Virus record (IMG/VR): IMGVR_UViG_3300017726_000046
Coordinates: 1 to 30,753 of that record
Direction: 5' to 3' (one strand)
Length of the DNA: 30,753 bases
From: a virus
Shown here: piece by piece, positions 17,988 to 26,224 of the stretch
Layout: every line of letters starts with the position of its first letter
How positions within the stretch are numbered: the stretch's first letter is position 1
The notes under the pieces: generated by a model
What the model was told of the DNA's origin: nothing
The model's database searches: none
Seen by the model: only the letters and a program-made list of their open reading frames with translations
Program-made: the position numbers and the translations under genes

Positions 17988-19451
17988 ATGAATGTAGCCA
18001 TGAACCCGGCACTAGATGAGAAAAGATTGAAGCTTGAGCTCCGGCTCGCGCAGCTTGAAAAGAACGAGAAGTGCCAAGAAGATTTTTTAACTTTTGTAAA
18101 AACAGTTTGGCCCGATTTTATCGCGGGCCGTCATCACCGGATCATTGCTGAAAAGCTGGAAAGGGTGGCCCGTGGTGAGTTAAAGCGTTTGATAATTAAC
18201 ATGGCCCCGCGGCACACGAAGAGTGAGTTTGCGTCTTTTTTGTTTCCTGCTTGGTTCATGGGCCGTGATCCGAAAAAGAAGATTATTCAGGCGACCCACA
18301 CGACGGAATTGGCTGTTGGTTTTGGTCGTAAGACGAAGAATTTATTGGAGAGTGATGAGTATAAAGAGATATTTCCGGAGGTTAAACTTGCTGTTGATTC
18401 GAAGGCATCTGGACGTTGGGACACGAATAAGGGTGGTATGTATTATGCAGTGGGCGTTGGTAGTAATTTGGCTGGTCGTGGCGGTGACTTGGTAATTATT
18501 GATGACCCTCATTCTGAGCAGACGGCTATGAGTAATAGTGGTTTTGACGATGCTTGGGATTGGTATACTGGGGGCCCCCGACAACGTTTACAGCCGGGTG
18601 GTAGTATTGTTTTGGTTCAGACGCGTTGGTCTGAGAAGGACATGACGGGTCAGTTATTGAGGGCGATGGCTAAAGACCCGTTAGCGGATCAGTGGGAGGT
18701 TGTTGAGTTACCGGCTATTTTTGAGGATGGGACTCCGTGTTGGCCTGAGTTTTGGAGTTTGGAAGATTTAACCGCGGTCCGCGCATCTATTCCACCGGGC
18801 AAGTGGAACGCGCAGTATCAGCAAAATCCTACTGGTGAGGAGAATGCGATTATTCCGCGAGAGTGGTGGCGGACGTGGGAGAAGGATCGGGTTCCGCAGT
18901 TGGAGTATGTTATTCAGAGTTATGATACGGCGTTTAGCAAGCGGGAGACTGCGGATTATTCAGCTATTACGACTTGGGGTGTATTTTATCCGAACGAGGG
19001 TGGTAGTGGTCCGAATTTAATATTGTTGGATAGTAAGAAGGGTCGTTGGGATTTTCCTGAGTTAAAGAATTTGGCTTTGGAGGAGTATCAGTTTTGGGAC
19101 CCCGACACGGTAATTGTTGAGGCGAAGGCGAGTGGTATGCCTTTGACGCAGGAGTTGAGGCAGATGGGTATTCCGGTGGTGAATTTTACACCAAGTCGTG
19201 GTAATGATAAGGTGACGCGGGTTCACAGTGTGTCGCCGTTGTTTGAGGCTGGCATGGTTTGGGCCCCTGATGAGACGTTTGCGGATGAGATGATTGAGGA
19301 GGTCGCGGCGTTTCCGAATGGGGAGTATGATGATTTGGTTGATAGTATGACACAGGCATTAATGCGATATCGTCAAGGAAATTTTGTGCAGTTGCCAACA
19401 GATGACTGGGAAGATGATGAAAACTCTGCTAGAGTGAGGGCATATTATTAG
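17988..19451 (+). CDS. terL: Terminase large subunit
   Basis: This 487-residue packaging motor and nuclease has an ATPase domain with a Walker A variant APRHTKS (73-79), Walker B DLVIIDDPHSE (167-177) and a coupling motif QTRWSEKD (211-218). The RNase H-like nuclease has QSYDTAFSKRETADYSA (D313), VIVEAKASG (E378) and EYDDLVDS (D448/D449, D452). The frame is open back to 17847, but that extension reads through the parS palindrome and looks non-coding. ATG 17988 follows AGGGG; ATG 18000 is an alternative. From about 18.2 kb codons end mainly in G or T, unlike the genes to the left. Confidence 0.95.
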   Translation: MNVAMNPALDEKRLKLELRLAQLEKNEKCQEDFLTFVKTVWPDFIAGRHHRIIAEKLERVARGELKRLIINMAPRHTKSEFASFLFPAWFMGRDPKKKIIQATHTTELAVGFGRKTKNLLESDEYKEIFPEVKLAVDSKASGRWDTNKGGMYYAVGVGSNLAGRGGDLVIIDDPHSEQTAMSNSGFDDAWDWYTGGPRQRLQPGGSIVLVQTRWSEKDMTGQLLRAMAKDPLADQWEVVELPAIFEDGTPCWPEFWSLEDLTAVRASIPPGKWNAQYQQNPTGEENAIIPREWWRTWEKDRVPQLEYVIQSYDTAFSKRETADYSAITTWGVFYPNEGGSGPNLILLDSKKGRWDFPELKNLALEEYQFWDPDTVIVEAKASGMPLTQELRQMGIPVVNFTPSRGNDKVTRVHSVSPLFEAGMVWAPDETFADEMIEEVAAFPNGEYDDLVDSMTQALMRYRQGNFVQLPTDDWEDDENSARVRAYY

Positions 19452-19468
19452 ATCGGGAAGGTTTTTTG

Positions 19469-20347
19469 ATGTCTTATGGTAGGTCGGCGGTAAATTTAGG
19501 CGCGGGGGCCCCGGACGCTTATTACATGCAGGAGGGCGGCGATCCTTTTGGGATGCCATTGACTGAGACATCACCGGGCAGTGTTCCGGAATATTTGTAT
19601 GATTTACAGGTTTCGGGTGAGTCTCCTTTGCCGGATGGCACGTTTGTTGAGAACCCGGAAGATTTGGAGGGTGGTTTATCTTCGGTTATTTATGATCGGT
19701 TGATGGGCGACAATGTAACTCGGGATGTGCGTGAGAGTGCTAGGGTTGGCGGTACGCGGACCGAGGCTCTTTATGGGTCTGACCCGAGTTTTATGCAGAC
19801 ATTGATTGAGGAATATAATTATCCTGCGGTTTTTGACGAGGAGTTGGGTGAGCTTGTTATTCCGACGGATCGGACGGAGTTTACGGAGGCGGAGCGTCAT
19901 GCTCGGCCGGGTGGTGAGAAGTATTTACCGACGTATCCTGAGTTAGAGGATGCTCGGGCTCATATGTTGGGCACGGCATTGACGTCTGCGGAGTATGGTC
20001 CGGAGACGGCTATGAAGGCGGGTAATTTTGGCGAGTTCATGGATCGGTTTGCGCCGTTTCCGTTTGGCGGTCAGAATGCGGAAGATGTGGCTATGGACAA
20101 GCGCAACAACGCTGTTGGTGCGATTTTGTTTAAGCAGGCGGGTATTAATGCTACGCCGGAGCAATTAACGCGTATGGTTGACGCGGAAGTATTTAAGCAA
20201 CTAGAGAAGATTATGGGTCGTTCTGAGGATGAGCGGAGTTTTACGTCGCCGCGTGGTGGCCCTGACCTTTTCTTTAATCGCGATGAGCGCGGTTTTTTTG
20301 ATACGACTAGGAACATACTTGGCGCGGGTCGTCCGTATCGTTATTAG
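19469..20347 (+). CDS. Hypothetical protein between terL and portal
   Basis: This 292-residue acidic soluble protein opens with low-complexity Gly/Ser/Pro-rich sequence and has no recognised domain. Segments such as FTEAERHARPGGEKYLPTYP and MDKRNNAVGAILFKQAGINA suggest a helical middle. The ATG at 19469 follows GGGAAGG. Position between terL and portal suggests a packaging or virion-related role (internal or head-completion protein), by context only. The codon bias matches terL, so the two have evolved together. Confidence 0.78.
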   Translation: MSYGRSAVNLGAGAPDAYYMQEGGDPFGMPLTETSPGSVPEYLYDLQVSGESPLPDGTFVENPEDLEGGLSSVIYDRLMGDNVTRDVRESARVGGTRTEALYGSDPSFMQTLIEEYNYPAVFDEELGELVIPTDRTEFTEAERHARPGGEKYLPTYPELEDARAHMLGTALTSAEYGPETAMKAGNFGEFMDRFAPFPFGGQNAEDVAMDKRNNAVGAILFKQAGINATPEQLTRMVDAEVFKQLEKIMGRSEDERSFTSPRGGPDLFFNRDERGFFDTTRNILGAGRPYRY

Positions 20348-20365
20348 CGTATTTAGGAGAAATAC

Positions 20366-22819
20366 ATGGCTGAAGAAAAAAATGGTTACCAAAGTAGTTT
20401 GATGGACACGGGTGTTCCGTCGCAGCTTGATGAGGATGTTTTACGTGATGAGTTGGAGATTGAGTTACCGGATTCTCAAAACATTGTTGAGGCTAATATT
20501 GAAGCGGCGAATGTTGGTGAGATAGAAATTAACCCTACGGAAGATGGTGGGGTTGAGATTGATTTTGAGCCGCAGGATCAGCGCGGCATGTCGGAAGATT
20601 TTTATTCTAATTTGGCGGAAGAGATGCCGGACCGCGAGTTGTCGCGTGTGGCTAATGAGCTTTTAGAAGAGTACGATGCTAACAAGGCGAGCCGTCAGGA
20701 GTGGGAAGATGCTTATTCCAACGGTTTAGATTTGCTTGGGTTTACCTACGAGGAGCGGACGCAGCCATTCCGCGGAGCCTCTGGTGTGACTCATCCATTG
20801 CTTGCCGAGGCGGCGACACAGTTTCAGGCGCAGGCTTTTAATGAATTATTGCCTGCATCGGGTCCCGTTCGTACTGTTGTTATGGGCAAGGAAACGAAGT
20901 CTAAGTACGATCAATCGAAGCGCGTTCAGCAATTTATGAATTATTACATTACGAGTGTAATGGATGATTATACGCCGGACATGGACCAGATGTTGTTTTA
21001 TTTACCTTTGGCGGGTTCGACGTTTAAGAAGACTTATTTTGATGAGACGATGGGTCGTGCGGTATCGAAGTTTGTACCGGCGGAAAACTTGGTTGTGCCG
21101 TATGAGACGTCTGATTTGGACACATGTCCGAATATTACGCAGGCTGTTCGCATGTCGCTCAACGATTTACGCAAGCGTCAGATATCTGGTTTTTACTTGG
21201 ATATTGAGGTTTTGCCATCTCAGCGCGAGTTAAACGAGGTTGAGAGCGAGCTTGATCGCATTGACGGCATGGAGCCCAATCAGCTTGATTATGACTGCAC
21301 CCTTTTGGAATGCCATGTGGATTTGGATTTGGAGGGGTACGAGGAGCTTGACGAAGACGGCGAGCCAACGGGTATTAAGGTCCCTTACATTGTCACTTTG
21401 TCTTTGGACAACGGTCAGGTGTTGTCGATCCGCCGCAACTACTACGAGGATGATCCAGACAAGAAGAAAATACAATACTTTACGCATTTTAAGTTTTTGC
21501 CCGGTTTTGGTTTTTATGGTTTGGGCTTGATACACACGATTGGCGGTCTTTCCCGGACCGCCACGGCGGCACTGCGACAGTTGATCGACGCTGGTACGTT
21601 GTCCAATCTCCCAGCGGGTTTCAAGGCCCGCGGACTACGGATCAGGGATGATGACGATCCATTGCAGCCGGGTGAGTTTCGCGACGTTGACGCGCCCGGT
21701 GGGGCTATTCGAGATAGCCTTATGCCGCTGCCTTTTAAGGGTCCAGATCAAACGCTATTTAACTTGCTTGGTTTTGTTGTTCAGGCGGGTCAGCGGTTCG
21801 CGACCATTACGGATTTGAAGGTTGGCGACGGCAACCAGTCCGCGGCCGTCGGCACAACTATAGCTATGATGGAGCAGGGGACACGCGTTATGAGCGCGGT
21901 TCACAAGCGTTTGCACTACGCGATGCGTCAGGAATTTAAAATTCTTGCTCGGGTTATGTCAGAAAGCTTGCCGCAGGAATATCCTTACTCTGTAGCGGGC
22001 GGTGACGCAACAATCATGCGCGACGACTTTGATGACCGCGTAGACGTCATTCCGGTCAGCAATCCGAACGTATTTAGTCAGTCTCAGCGCATTGTTTTGG
22101 CTCAGACCAAGTTGCAATTGGCGGCGCAGGCCCCTGAGTTGCATAATATGAATGAAGTTTTCCGGGATATGTACGAAGCGATGGGTGTTTCGGACGTTGA
22201 TCGTATTATGAAAACGCTGCCTTCGGACAATCCGGAGCCGATTGATCCGGCGCAAGAGAACATAAATGCGCTTGATACGTTGCCGTTGAAGGCTTTTGAG
22301 GGTCAAAACCACCAAGCACACATTACGGCGCATATGATTTTTGGTTCTACGCCTATGGTTGCGCAGATGCCGAAGGTCGCCATGGATTTGCAGAAGCATA
22401 TTATGGAGCATGTGCAGATTGCGGCAAAAGAACAGGCGGCGGTTGCTTATTTGCAACAGGTTCAGCAACAAGGCGGTCAGCCCGCATCGGACGAACAGAT
22501 GCTGGAAGTGGAGCGCATGACGGCGCAGTTTGTGGCAGAGGGTTTGCAGCAAGTAAAAGATTTGTCTGCACAAATGTCTGGTCAGGGTCCCGACCCGCTT
22601 GTTCAACTCAAAGAGGCAGAGTTGCAGCAAAAAGCGGCCGAGGCACAAGCAGACGATCAATTGGACCAGCAAAAGTTGCAGTTGGACGCGCAAAACCAAG
22701 CGATGCGGTCTTCGCAATTCCAGCAACGTTTGCAATCTCAAGAGCGCCAGACGGCGGCTCGTATCGACGCTGCGCGTGAGCGTGAGCTATTGAAACTTAG
22801 AAGCGGAGGTAATTCCTAA
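20366..22819 (+). CDS. Portal protein
   Basis: This 817-residue protein should form the dodecameric ring through which DNA enters the head. An acidic N-terminal extension of about 90 residues leads into a core with TQPFRGASGVTHPLLAEAA, FNELLPASGPVRTVV, DQMLFYLPLAGSTFKKTYFD and YGLGLIHTIGGLSRTATAAL, typical of long phage portals. The last 130 residues are Gln/Ala-rich with long heptads (QVQQQGGQPASDEQ and so on), a likely C-terminal barrel or coiled coil. ATG 20366 is preceded by AGGAGAAAT. The gene overlaps the next by TAATG. Confidence 0.92.
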   Translation: MAEEKNGYQSSLMDTGVPSQLDEDVLRDELEIELPDSQNIVEANIEAANVGEIEINPTEDGGVEIDFEPQDQRGMSEDFYSNLAEEMPDRELSRVANELLEEYDANKASRQEWEDAYSNGLDLLGFTYEERTQPFRGASGVTHPLLAEAATQFQAQAFNELLPASGPVRTVVMGKETKSKYDQSKRVQQFMNYYITSVMDDYTPDMDQMLFYLPLAGSTFKKTYFDETMGRAVSKFVPAENLVVPYETSDLDTCPNITQAVRMSLNDLRKRQISGFYLDIEVLPSQRELNEVESELDRIDGMEPNQLDYDCTLLECHVDLDLEGYEELDEDGEPTGIKVPYIVTLSLDNGQVLSIRRNYYEDDPDKKKIQYFTHFKFLPGFGFYGLGLIHTIGGLSRTATAALRQLIDAGTLSNLPAGFKARGLRIRDDDDPLQPGEFRDVDAPGGAIRDSLMPLPFKGPDQTLFNLLGFVVQAGQRFATITDLKVGDGNQSAAVGTTIAMMEQGTRVMSAVHKRLHYAMRQEFKILARVMSESLPQEYPYSVAGGDATIMRDDFDDRVDVIPVSNPNVFSQSQRIVLAQTKLQLAAQAPELHNMNEVFRDMYEAMGVSDVDRIMKTLPSDNPEPIDPAQENINALDTLPLKAFEGQNHQAHITAHMIFGSTPMVAQMPKVAMDLQKHIMEHVQIAAKEQAAVAYLQQVQQQGGQPASDEQMLEVERMTAQFVAEGLQQVKDLSAQMSGQGPDPLVQLKEAELQQKAAEAQADDQLDQQKLQLDAQNQAMRSSQFQQRLQSQERQTAARIDAARERELLKLRSGGNS

Positions 22820-23019
22820 TGAAAAATCGTAAGATCAAAGTAGATGGTGCCGCACCATCAAACCCGCCAAAAGCGGTTGAGTATGCGGAAATCAAAGGCC
22901 AAGGCCGTGTGCCGTATGGCAAGTCTGTTGATGTGAAGGTCCCTACGACCATGAAGCGCATGACGGCTCGCGGTATGGGTGCTGCGGTTAAAGGCGGGGG
23001 CTACATGGGGTGTGAGTAA
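22819..23019 (+). CDS. Small basic Gly-rich phage protein
   Basis: This 66-residue basic protein ends with TARGMGAAVKGGGYMGCE, a tail shared by small proteins beside portal genes in marine phages. TAATG overlaps on both sides couple it to the portal and to the next gene. Its place suggests a minor virion or assembly component; there is no direct evidence. Confidence 0.7.
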   Translation: MKNRKIKVDGAAPSNPPKAVEYAEIKGQGRVPYGKSVDVKVPTTMKRMTARGMGAAVKGGGYMGCE

Positions 23020-23222
23020 TGCCTCTGAAGTCTGGTAAAAGTAACAAAACTAAGAGCGCCAACATCAAGAAGCTGATGGATGAGGGTTATGAGCAGAACC
23101 AAGCGGTTGCCATAGCTCTTTCCAAGGCTGGCGAAACGCCTGCAAAACGCATGGCGCGTGGTGGCGTGGTGAAGGGTTTTAGCCCGATAGCGCGTCCGCA
23201 AAAGTTCCGCGGCGTTTTTTGA
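23019..23222 (+). CDS. Small basic protein with helical repeat-like motif
   Basis: This 67-residue lysine-rich protein contains ANIKKLMDEGYEQNQAVAIALSKAG, a pattern (xNIxxLxxxGxxxxQAxAIAxxxA) seen in many short marine-phage proteins of unknown role. The tail is basic and Gly/Arg-rich. DNA binding or a head-completion role is conceivable. Coupled by TAATG to the gene before it. Confidence 0.7.
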   Translation: MPLKSGKSNKTKSANIKKLMDEGYEQNQAVAIALSKAGETPAKRMARGGVVKGFSPIARPQKFRGVF

Positions 23223-23235
23223 CATAGCTCCCAAC

Positions 23236-23263
23236 TTAACTTTATGATAAATTAAGTCATAAT
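23236..23263 (+). promoter_or_regulatory. Candidate promoter of the lysis-side operon
   Basis: TTAACT (23236-23241), 16 bases, CATAAT (23258-23263). A CTTAA/TTAAG inverted repeat (23235-23256) overlaps it. It precedes AAGGGGG and the gene at 23282. Confidence 0.45.
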
Positions 23264-23281
23264 TTTAAGGGGGCAGCATGT

Positions 23282-23755
23282 ATGATTGATCCCATTACAG
23301 CGGTCGGGGTGGCTACTTCGGCATTTAACGCGATTAAGCAAGGCATTGCTGTCGGTCGTGATTTGCAGGATATGGGTGGACAGCTTTCCCAGTGGGGTAA
23401 GGCGTTTTCCGATTTTAACTACGCGGAAGAAAAAAGTAAAAACCCTCCTTGGTATAAATTTAAAGGCTCCGATGAAGAAACTGCATTGCAAATTTTTGCG
23501 CAGAAAAAAAAGATGGAGACTATGCGCAAAGACATTAAGGCTTTTATTTCTTGGAATTACGGCCCGTCTGCGTGGGAAGAAGTGTTGGCGATAGAAGCCA
23601 AGATGCGCAAGCAACGCAAAGACGAACTTTACCGAAAAGAAGAATTAAAGCGACAGATTATTGAATGGGTTGTTGGCATATTAGCCGCAGTGATTGGTAT
23701 TGCTGTAATGGGTTTTATACTTTGGTTAATCGGTAAAGGCCAAGGTCGATGGTAA
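23282..23755 (+). CDS. Membrane-anchored hypothetical phage protein
   Basis: This 157-residue protein has a hydrophobic N-terminus (MIDPITAVGVATSAFNAIKQG), a charged helical middle (70-125, many Lys/Glu) and a single strong transmembrane segment near the C-terminus (WVVGILAAVIGIAVMGFILW, about 129-148) followed by a basic end. It could sit in the inner membrane or be an internal virion protein that inserts at infection. It is widespread in marine phages, to my recollection, without a known role. ATG 23282 has AAGGGGGC upstream. Confidence 0.75.
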   Translation: MIDPITAVGVATSAFNAIKQGIAVGRDLQDMGGQLSQWGKAFSDFNYAEEKSKNPPWYKFKGSDEETALQIFAQKKKMETMRKDIKAFISWNYGPSAWEEVLAIEAKMRKQRKDELYRKEELKRQIIEWVVGILAAVIGIAVMGFILWLIGKGQGRW

Positions 23756-23878
23756 ATGCGACTGGTGCAAACAGGTAGATTGCGATGGATAGTGTACGAC
23801 GAGCGAGGCAAGATTGTGATTATAACACACCATCGTAAAATTGCAGAATGGGTTATAGAAAGGGGCGGTTGTGGCTGA
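23756..23878 (+). CDS. Microprotein upstream of the lysis genes
   Basis: This 40-residue ORF starts at ATG 23756 directly after the preceding TAA and overlaps the next gene by 8 bases. It is basic and aromatic with strand-like RWIVYDERGKIVIITHHRKI, then a helix AEWVIERGG. The tight spacing and regular composition support translation. No family recognised. Confidence 0.55.
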   Translation: MRLVQTGRLRWIVYDERGKIVIITHHRKIAEWVIERGGCG

Positions 23879-24125
23879 CGGTCTTACTGGAGTTGGTAAT
23901 ATGCCCTTTGACGTGGGCAGTGACATACACGCCCAAACGAGGGCCCGTGAGCGCATAGAAACGCATTTGGTGGAGCAGAGGGTGGAAAAATCTCATAGGG
24001 CCAATCACGCGCACTTAGAGGCGCTACAGAAGCAAAGATTGGACTTAATGGAAAGTTATGATAGATTTGGGCGCAAGACCGCGGCGGATAGGCCGCAAGG
24101 AACGAAGTTAAATATAGAGGTGTAA
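23871..24125 (+). CDS. Small helical hypothetical protein (GTG start)
   Basis: This 84-residue charged, helical protein (ARERIETHLVEQRVEKSHRANHA, then LEALQKQRLDLMESYDRFGRK) has a heptad-like pattern. GTG at 23871 follows AGGGGCG. It lies just before the holin-like genes and could be a virion or lysis accessory protein. Function unknown. Confidence 0.65.
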   Translation: MADGLTGVGNMPFDVGSDIHAQTRARERIETHLVEQRVEKSHRANHAHLEALQKQRLDLMESYDRFGRKTAADRPQGTKLNIEV

Positions 24126-24126
24126 T

Positions 24127-24348
24127 ATGGTTCAGCTTACAGCTAATGCTATAGATCAGTTGAAAATACTGCCACGTCTAGCTTTCCTCTGTCAAATTAT
24201 TCTTACTTGGAAAGTTTGTTTGTGGTTTATGACTTTGCCCGATCCCACAACACAGCAAAGCGCATTCGTATCGCTCGTTACTGCGATGCTTTCAGCTTCG
24301 TTTGCATTGTGGTTGGGCAAAGAAGCTAAAACAGATAGGAGCGCATAA
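24127..24348 (+). CDS. Two-TM small membrane protein, holin-like
   Basis: This 73-residue protein has two hydrophobic segments (about 17-36 with LAFLCQIILTWKVCLWFMTL, and 46-63 with FVSLVTAMLSASFALWLGK) around a short PDPTTQQ turn. It ends in a charged tail. This hairpin layout with one coupled holin-type gene downstream suggests a second holin or antiholin. The TAATG overlap couples it to the next gene. Assignment rests on topology and position. Confidence 0.65.
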   Translation: MVQLTANAIDQLKILPRLAFLCQIILTWKVCLWFMTLPDPTTQQSAFVSLVTAMLSASFALWLGKEAKTDRSA

Positions 24349-24737
24349 TGTTACAAGCATTAATAGGTCCTATTGGAAATCTTGCTTCTTCTTGGTTGCA
24401 GGGTAAAGCAGATGCAGCCAGCGCAGCCGCCAACCTCAAACTTGTAGAGGCGGAAGCGAAAGCGACCATAATGAAAAGTGCCGCTACGAGCGAGGCGGAG
24501 TGGGAGCGCCTTATGGCGGAAGGAACTCAAAATTCGTGGAAGGACGAATATTTGGTTCTGCTTTTCAGTATTCCTCTCATCCTTTCATTCTTGCCATTCG
24601 AATGGGCAAAGGAAGCCGTGACAGATGGCTTTGCAGCCTTGGAACAAATGCCCCAGTGGTACAGCTATACGTTAGGTGTAATCGTAGCTAGTAGCTTTGC
24701 CGTGAGGTCCGCCACTAAATTCTTCGGTAAAAAATAA
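24348..24737 (+). CDS. Holin of the 3-TM gene-transfer-release family
   Basis: This 129-residue protein matches the GTA_holin_3TM layout. It has an N-terminal LIGPIGNLASSWLQGKADAA, a charged helix (KLVEAEAKATIMK), then the conserved NSWKDEYLVLLFSIPLILSFLP, with membrane segments near 67-84 and 100-121 and a basic end KFFGKK. It should open the inner membrane at lysis so that the endolysin reaches peptidoglycan. The family is known from alphaproteobacterial gene-transfer agents and phages. TAATG overlaps join it to both neighbours. Confidence 0.8.
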   Translation: MLQALIGPIGNLASSWLQGKADAASAAANLKLVEAEAKATIMKSAATSEAEWERLMAEGTQNSWKDEYLVLLFSIPLILSFLPFEWAKEAVTDGFAALEQMPQWYSYTLGVIVASSFAVRSATKFFGKK

Positions 24738-24829
24738 TGGAAATGTGGCAGTGGATAATGCTGTTTAGCGCGGTAAGTCTTAACACGCTGGTAAATTGCT
24801 GGCGTTTATACTTGGAGATGAAAAAATGA
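24737..24829 (+). CDS. 30-residue membrane microprotein in the lysis cluster
   Basis: This short ORF starts in the TAATG overlap with the holin stop and ends in an ATGA overlap with the endolysin start. It has a single hydrophobic segment (IMLFSAVSLNTLVNCW) flanked by Trp and a charged end LEMKK. The double coupling suggests it is translated, perhaps as a pinholin-like, antiholin or small spanin-type helper. It may alternatively serve only to carry ribosomes to the endolysin gene. Confidence 0.55.
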   Translation: MEMWQWIMLFSAVSLNTLVNCWRLYLEMKK

Positions 24830-25464
24830 GTGCAGCAATGAAGGCGTTGCAGGAACGTTGTGGTGTGACCGCAGATGGAGCTTTTGGCCCCAATACTGCA
24901 AGAGCAATCGCAAAGCATTACGAGTTATCCCCAGAACGAGCGGCTCACCTACTAGGACAGTCAGCCCACGAAAGTGGATACTTTAAACATACAGAAGAAA
25001 ACCTGAACTATTCAGAGGACGCTTTGAACCGTGTGTTTCGTCGTTACTTTGGAGAAGGTAAAGAGGATGCATCCAAGTATGCTCGAAACCCGCAAAAGAT
25101 TGCTAACTATGTTTACATGGATGAGCACAGATCAAAAGGTGGGGCTCTCGGAAATGTTGAGGACAATGACGGCTGGGCATTCCGAGGCCGCGGATTTTTA
25201 CAATGCACCGGCCGTACAAACTACCGAAAGTTTGCATCTGAAATGAGGTTGCCAGACGTAATGAAAGACCCTGATCTTGTAGCTACAGAGTATGCGTTTG
25301 AAAGCGCATATTGGTTTTTTAAACGCAATGGTCTTTTTAAGATTGCAGATAAAGGCGTTAATGACGAAGTAATTACTGAAGTGACCCGAAAGGTAAACGG
25401 TGGAACACACGGGTTGGATGACCGGCTAGAAAAAACAAAGAAAATCTACAGTTGGCTGGTATAA
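24826..25464 (+). CDS. Endolysin: GH19 chitinase-like muramidase
   Basis: This 212-residue peptidoglycan hydrolase has no signal peptide, so it needs the holin. Residues about 8-30 (ERCGVTADGAFGPNTARAIA) look like a shortened peptidoglycan-binding repeat. The rest is glycoside hydrolase family 19: SAHESGYF with catalytic Glu49, the helix ENLNYSEDALNRVF, YARNPQKIANYVY, and GWAFRGRGFLQCTGRTNY (116-133), a GH19 hallmark. The ATG at 24826 has GGAG upstream; a longer frame from 24796 was rejected because it overlaps the microprotein without a ribosome-binding site. Confidence 0.92.
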   Translation: MSAAMKALQERCGVTADGAFGPNTARAIAKHYELSPERAAHLLGQSAHESGYFKHTEENLNYSEDALNRVFRRYFGEGKEDASKYARNPQKIANYVYMDEHRSKGGALGNVEDNDGWAFRGRGFLQCTGRTNYRKFASEMRLPDVMKDPDLVATEYAFESAYWFFKRNGLFKIADKGVNDEVITEVTRKVNGGTHGLDDRLEKTKKIYSWLV

Positions 25465-25482
25465 TCTCGCATAAAGTTATAT
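25465..25482 (+). promoter_or_regulatory. CTCGCATAA motif before the capsid-side operon
   Basis: TCTCGCATAA (25465-25474) followed by TTATAT (25477-25482) lies in the 83-base gap before the gene at 25548. It is the only copy of the accessory-region motif found in the structural half. No good -35 was found. Confidence 0.35.
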
Positions 25483-25547
25483 TTTGTCCTAGTAAATCTT
25501 ATACCCTTTTGCTAAGATTGGTTAAATAGACCACTTGCGAGGAATAT

Positions 25548-25745
25548 ATGACCGAAATATCACTGGCCGAAGCGTTTTTTCGTATAATACGAGAACGTCG
25601 TGAAGGCTGTAAAGACTTTATGGTTAATGGAAACGTTAAGTCTATGGAGCATTATCGTGAGCTCATGGGTAACTTAGAGGCCCTAAATCACGTGGAACAG
25701 GAACTCAAGGGCCTGCTAGAGAAACAGGAGCTATTTAATGACTGA
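25548..25745 (+). CDS. Small helical phage protein
   Basis: This 65-residue protein is predicted helical throughout (FFRIIRERREGCKDFM, YRELMGNLEALNHVEQELKGLLEKQ), suggesting a helical hairpin. It overlaps the GroES-like gene by 8 bases. GAGG lies about eight bases before the ATG. Similar short proteins stand before head genes in marine phages; they may aid assembly. Function unknown. Confidence 0.7.
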   Translation: MTEISLAEAFFRIIRERREGCKDFMVNGNVKSMEHYRELMGNLEALNHVEQELKGLLEKQELFND

Positions 25746-26214
25746 AAGCGCAAAGATTGACCTGACTGCGGCGGCAGAAGCTGTGGCAGAAATGTCAAAC
25801 GAAAATAAAAGCGAAAGCAATTTAGCGGACGCTTATGTAGAAAAACCAGTTCTTAACCCAGATGCAATTGGATCAAGTCTACTGGAACGGATGCCGGAAC
25901 CTACGGGTTGGCGCATTTTAATTCTCCCATATCAAGGACAAGCTAAAACGGCGGGAGGTATTTTTATCCCCGACGAAGTTAAAGAGCGTAGTCAAGTGTC
26001 TACCCAAGTTGGTTATGTCCTTAAAACCGGACCCTTGGCATACAAGGATACCGAGAAATTTCCATCAGGACCGTGGTGCGCGGAAAAGCAATGGGTGATG
26101 TTTGCCCGTTATGCGGGGTCGCGTTTCCAGATTGATGGGGGAGAGGTTAGGATTCTCAATGACGATGAGATTTTAGCCACAATTTTAAGTCCAGAAGACA
26201 TTCATCATTTGTAA
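25738..26214 (+). CDS. GroES-like co-chaperonin
   Basis: This 158-residue protein probably pairs with host GroEL to fold capsid proteins. After a 50-residue acidic N-terminal extension, the Cpn10 fold is recognisable: PTGWRILILPY (55-65), the mobile loop GQAKTAGGIFIPDE (67-80, with GGIFI in place of the GroEL-binding GGIVL tripeptide region), VGYVLKTGP, WVMFARYAGSRF (119-130) and GGEVRILNDDEILATI at the end. T4 gp31 is a functional parallel with a larger fold. It sits just before the scaffold and capsid genes, matching this role. The N-terminal extension is unusual. Confidence 0.82.
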   Translation: MTESAKIDLTAAAEAVAEMSNENKSESNLADAYVEKPVLNPDAIGSSLLERMPEPTGWRILILPYQGQAKTAGGIFIPDEVKERSQVSTQVGYVLKTGPLAYKDTEKFPSGPWCAEKQWVMFARYAGSRFQIDGGEVRILNDDEILATILSPEDIHHL

Positions 26215-26224
26215 GAGGTAAGAA

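Noticed and set aside
21959-22741. 260-codon leftward open frame
   Set aside because: Antisense to the portal gene; the Leu/Arg-rich product reflects the Gln/Ala-rich portal tail.
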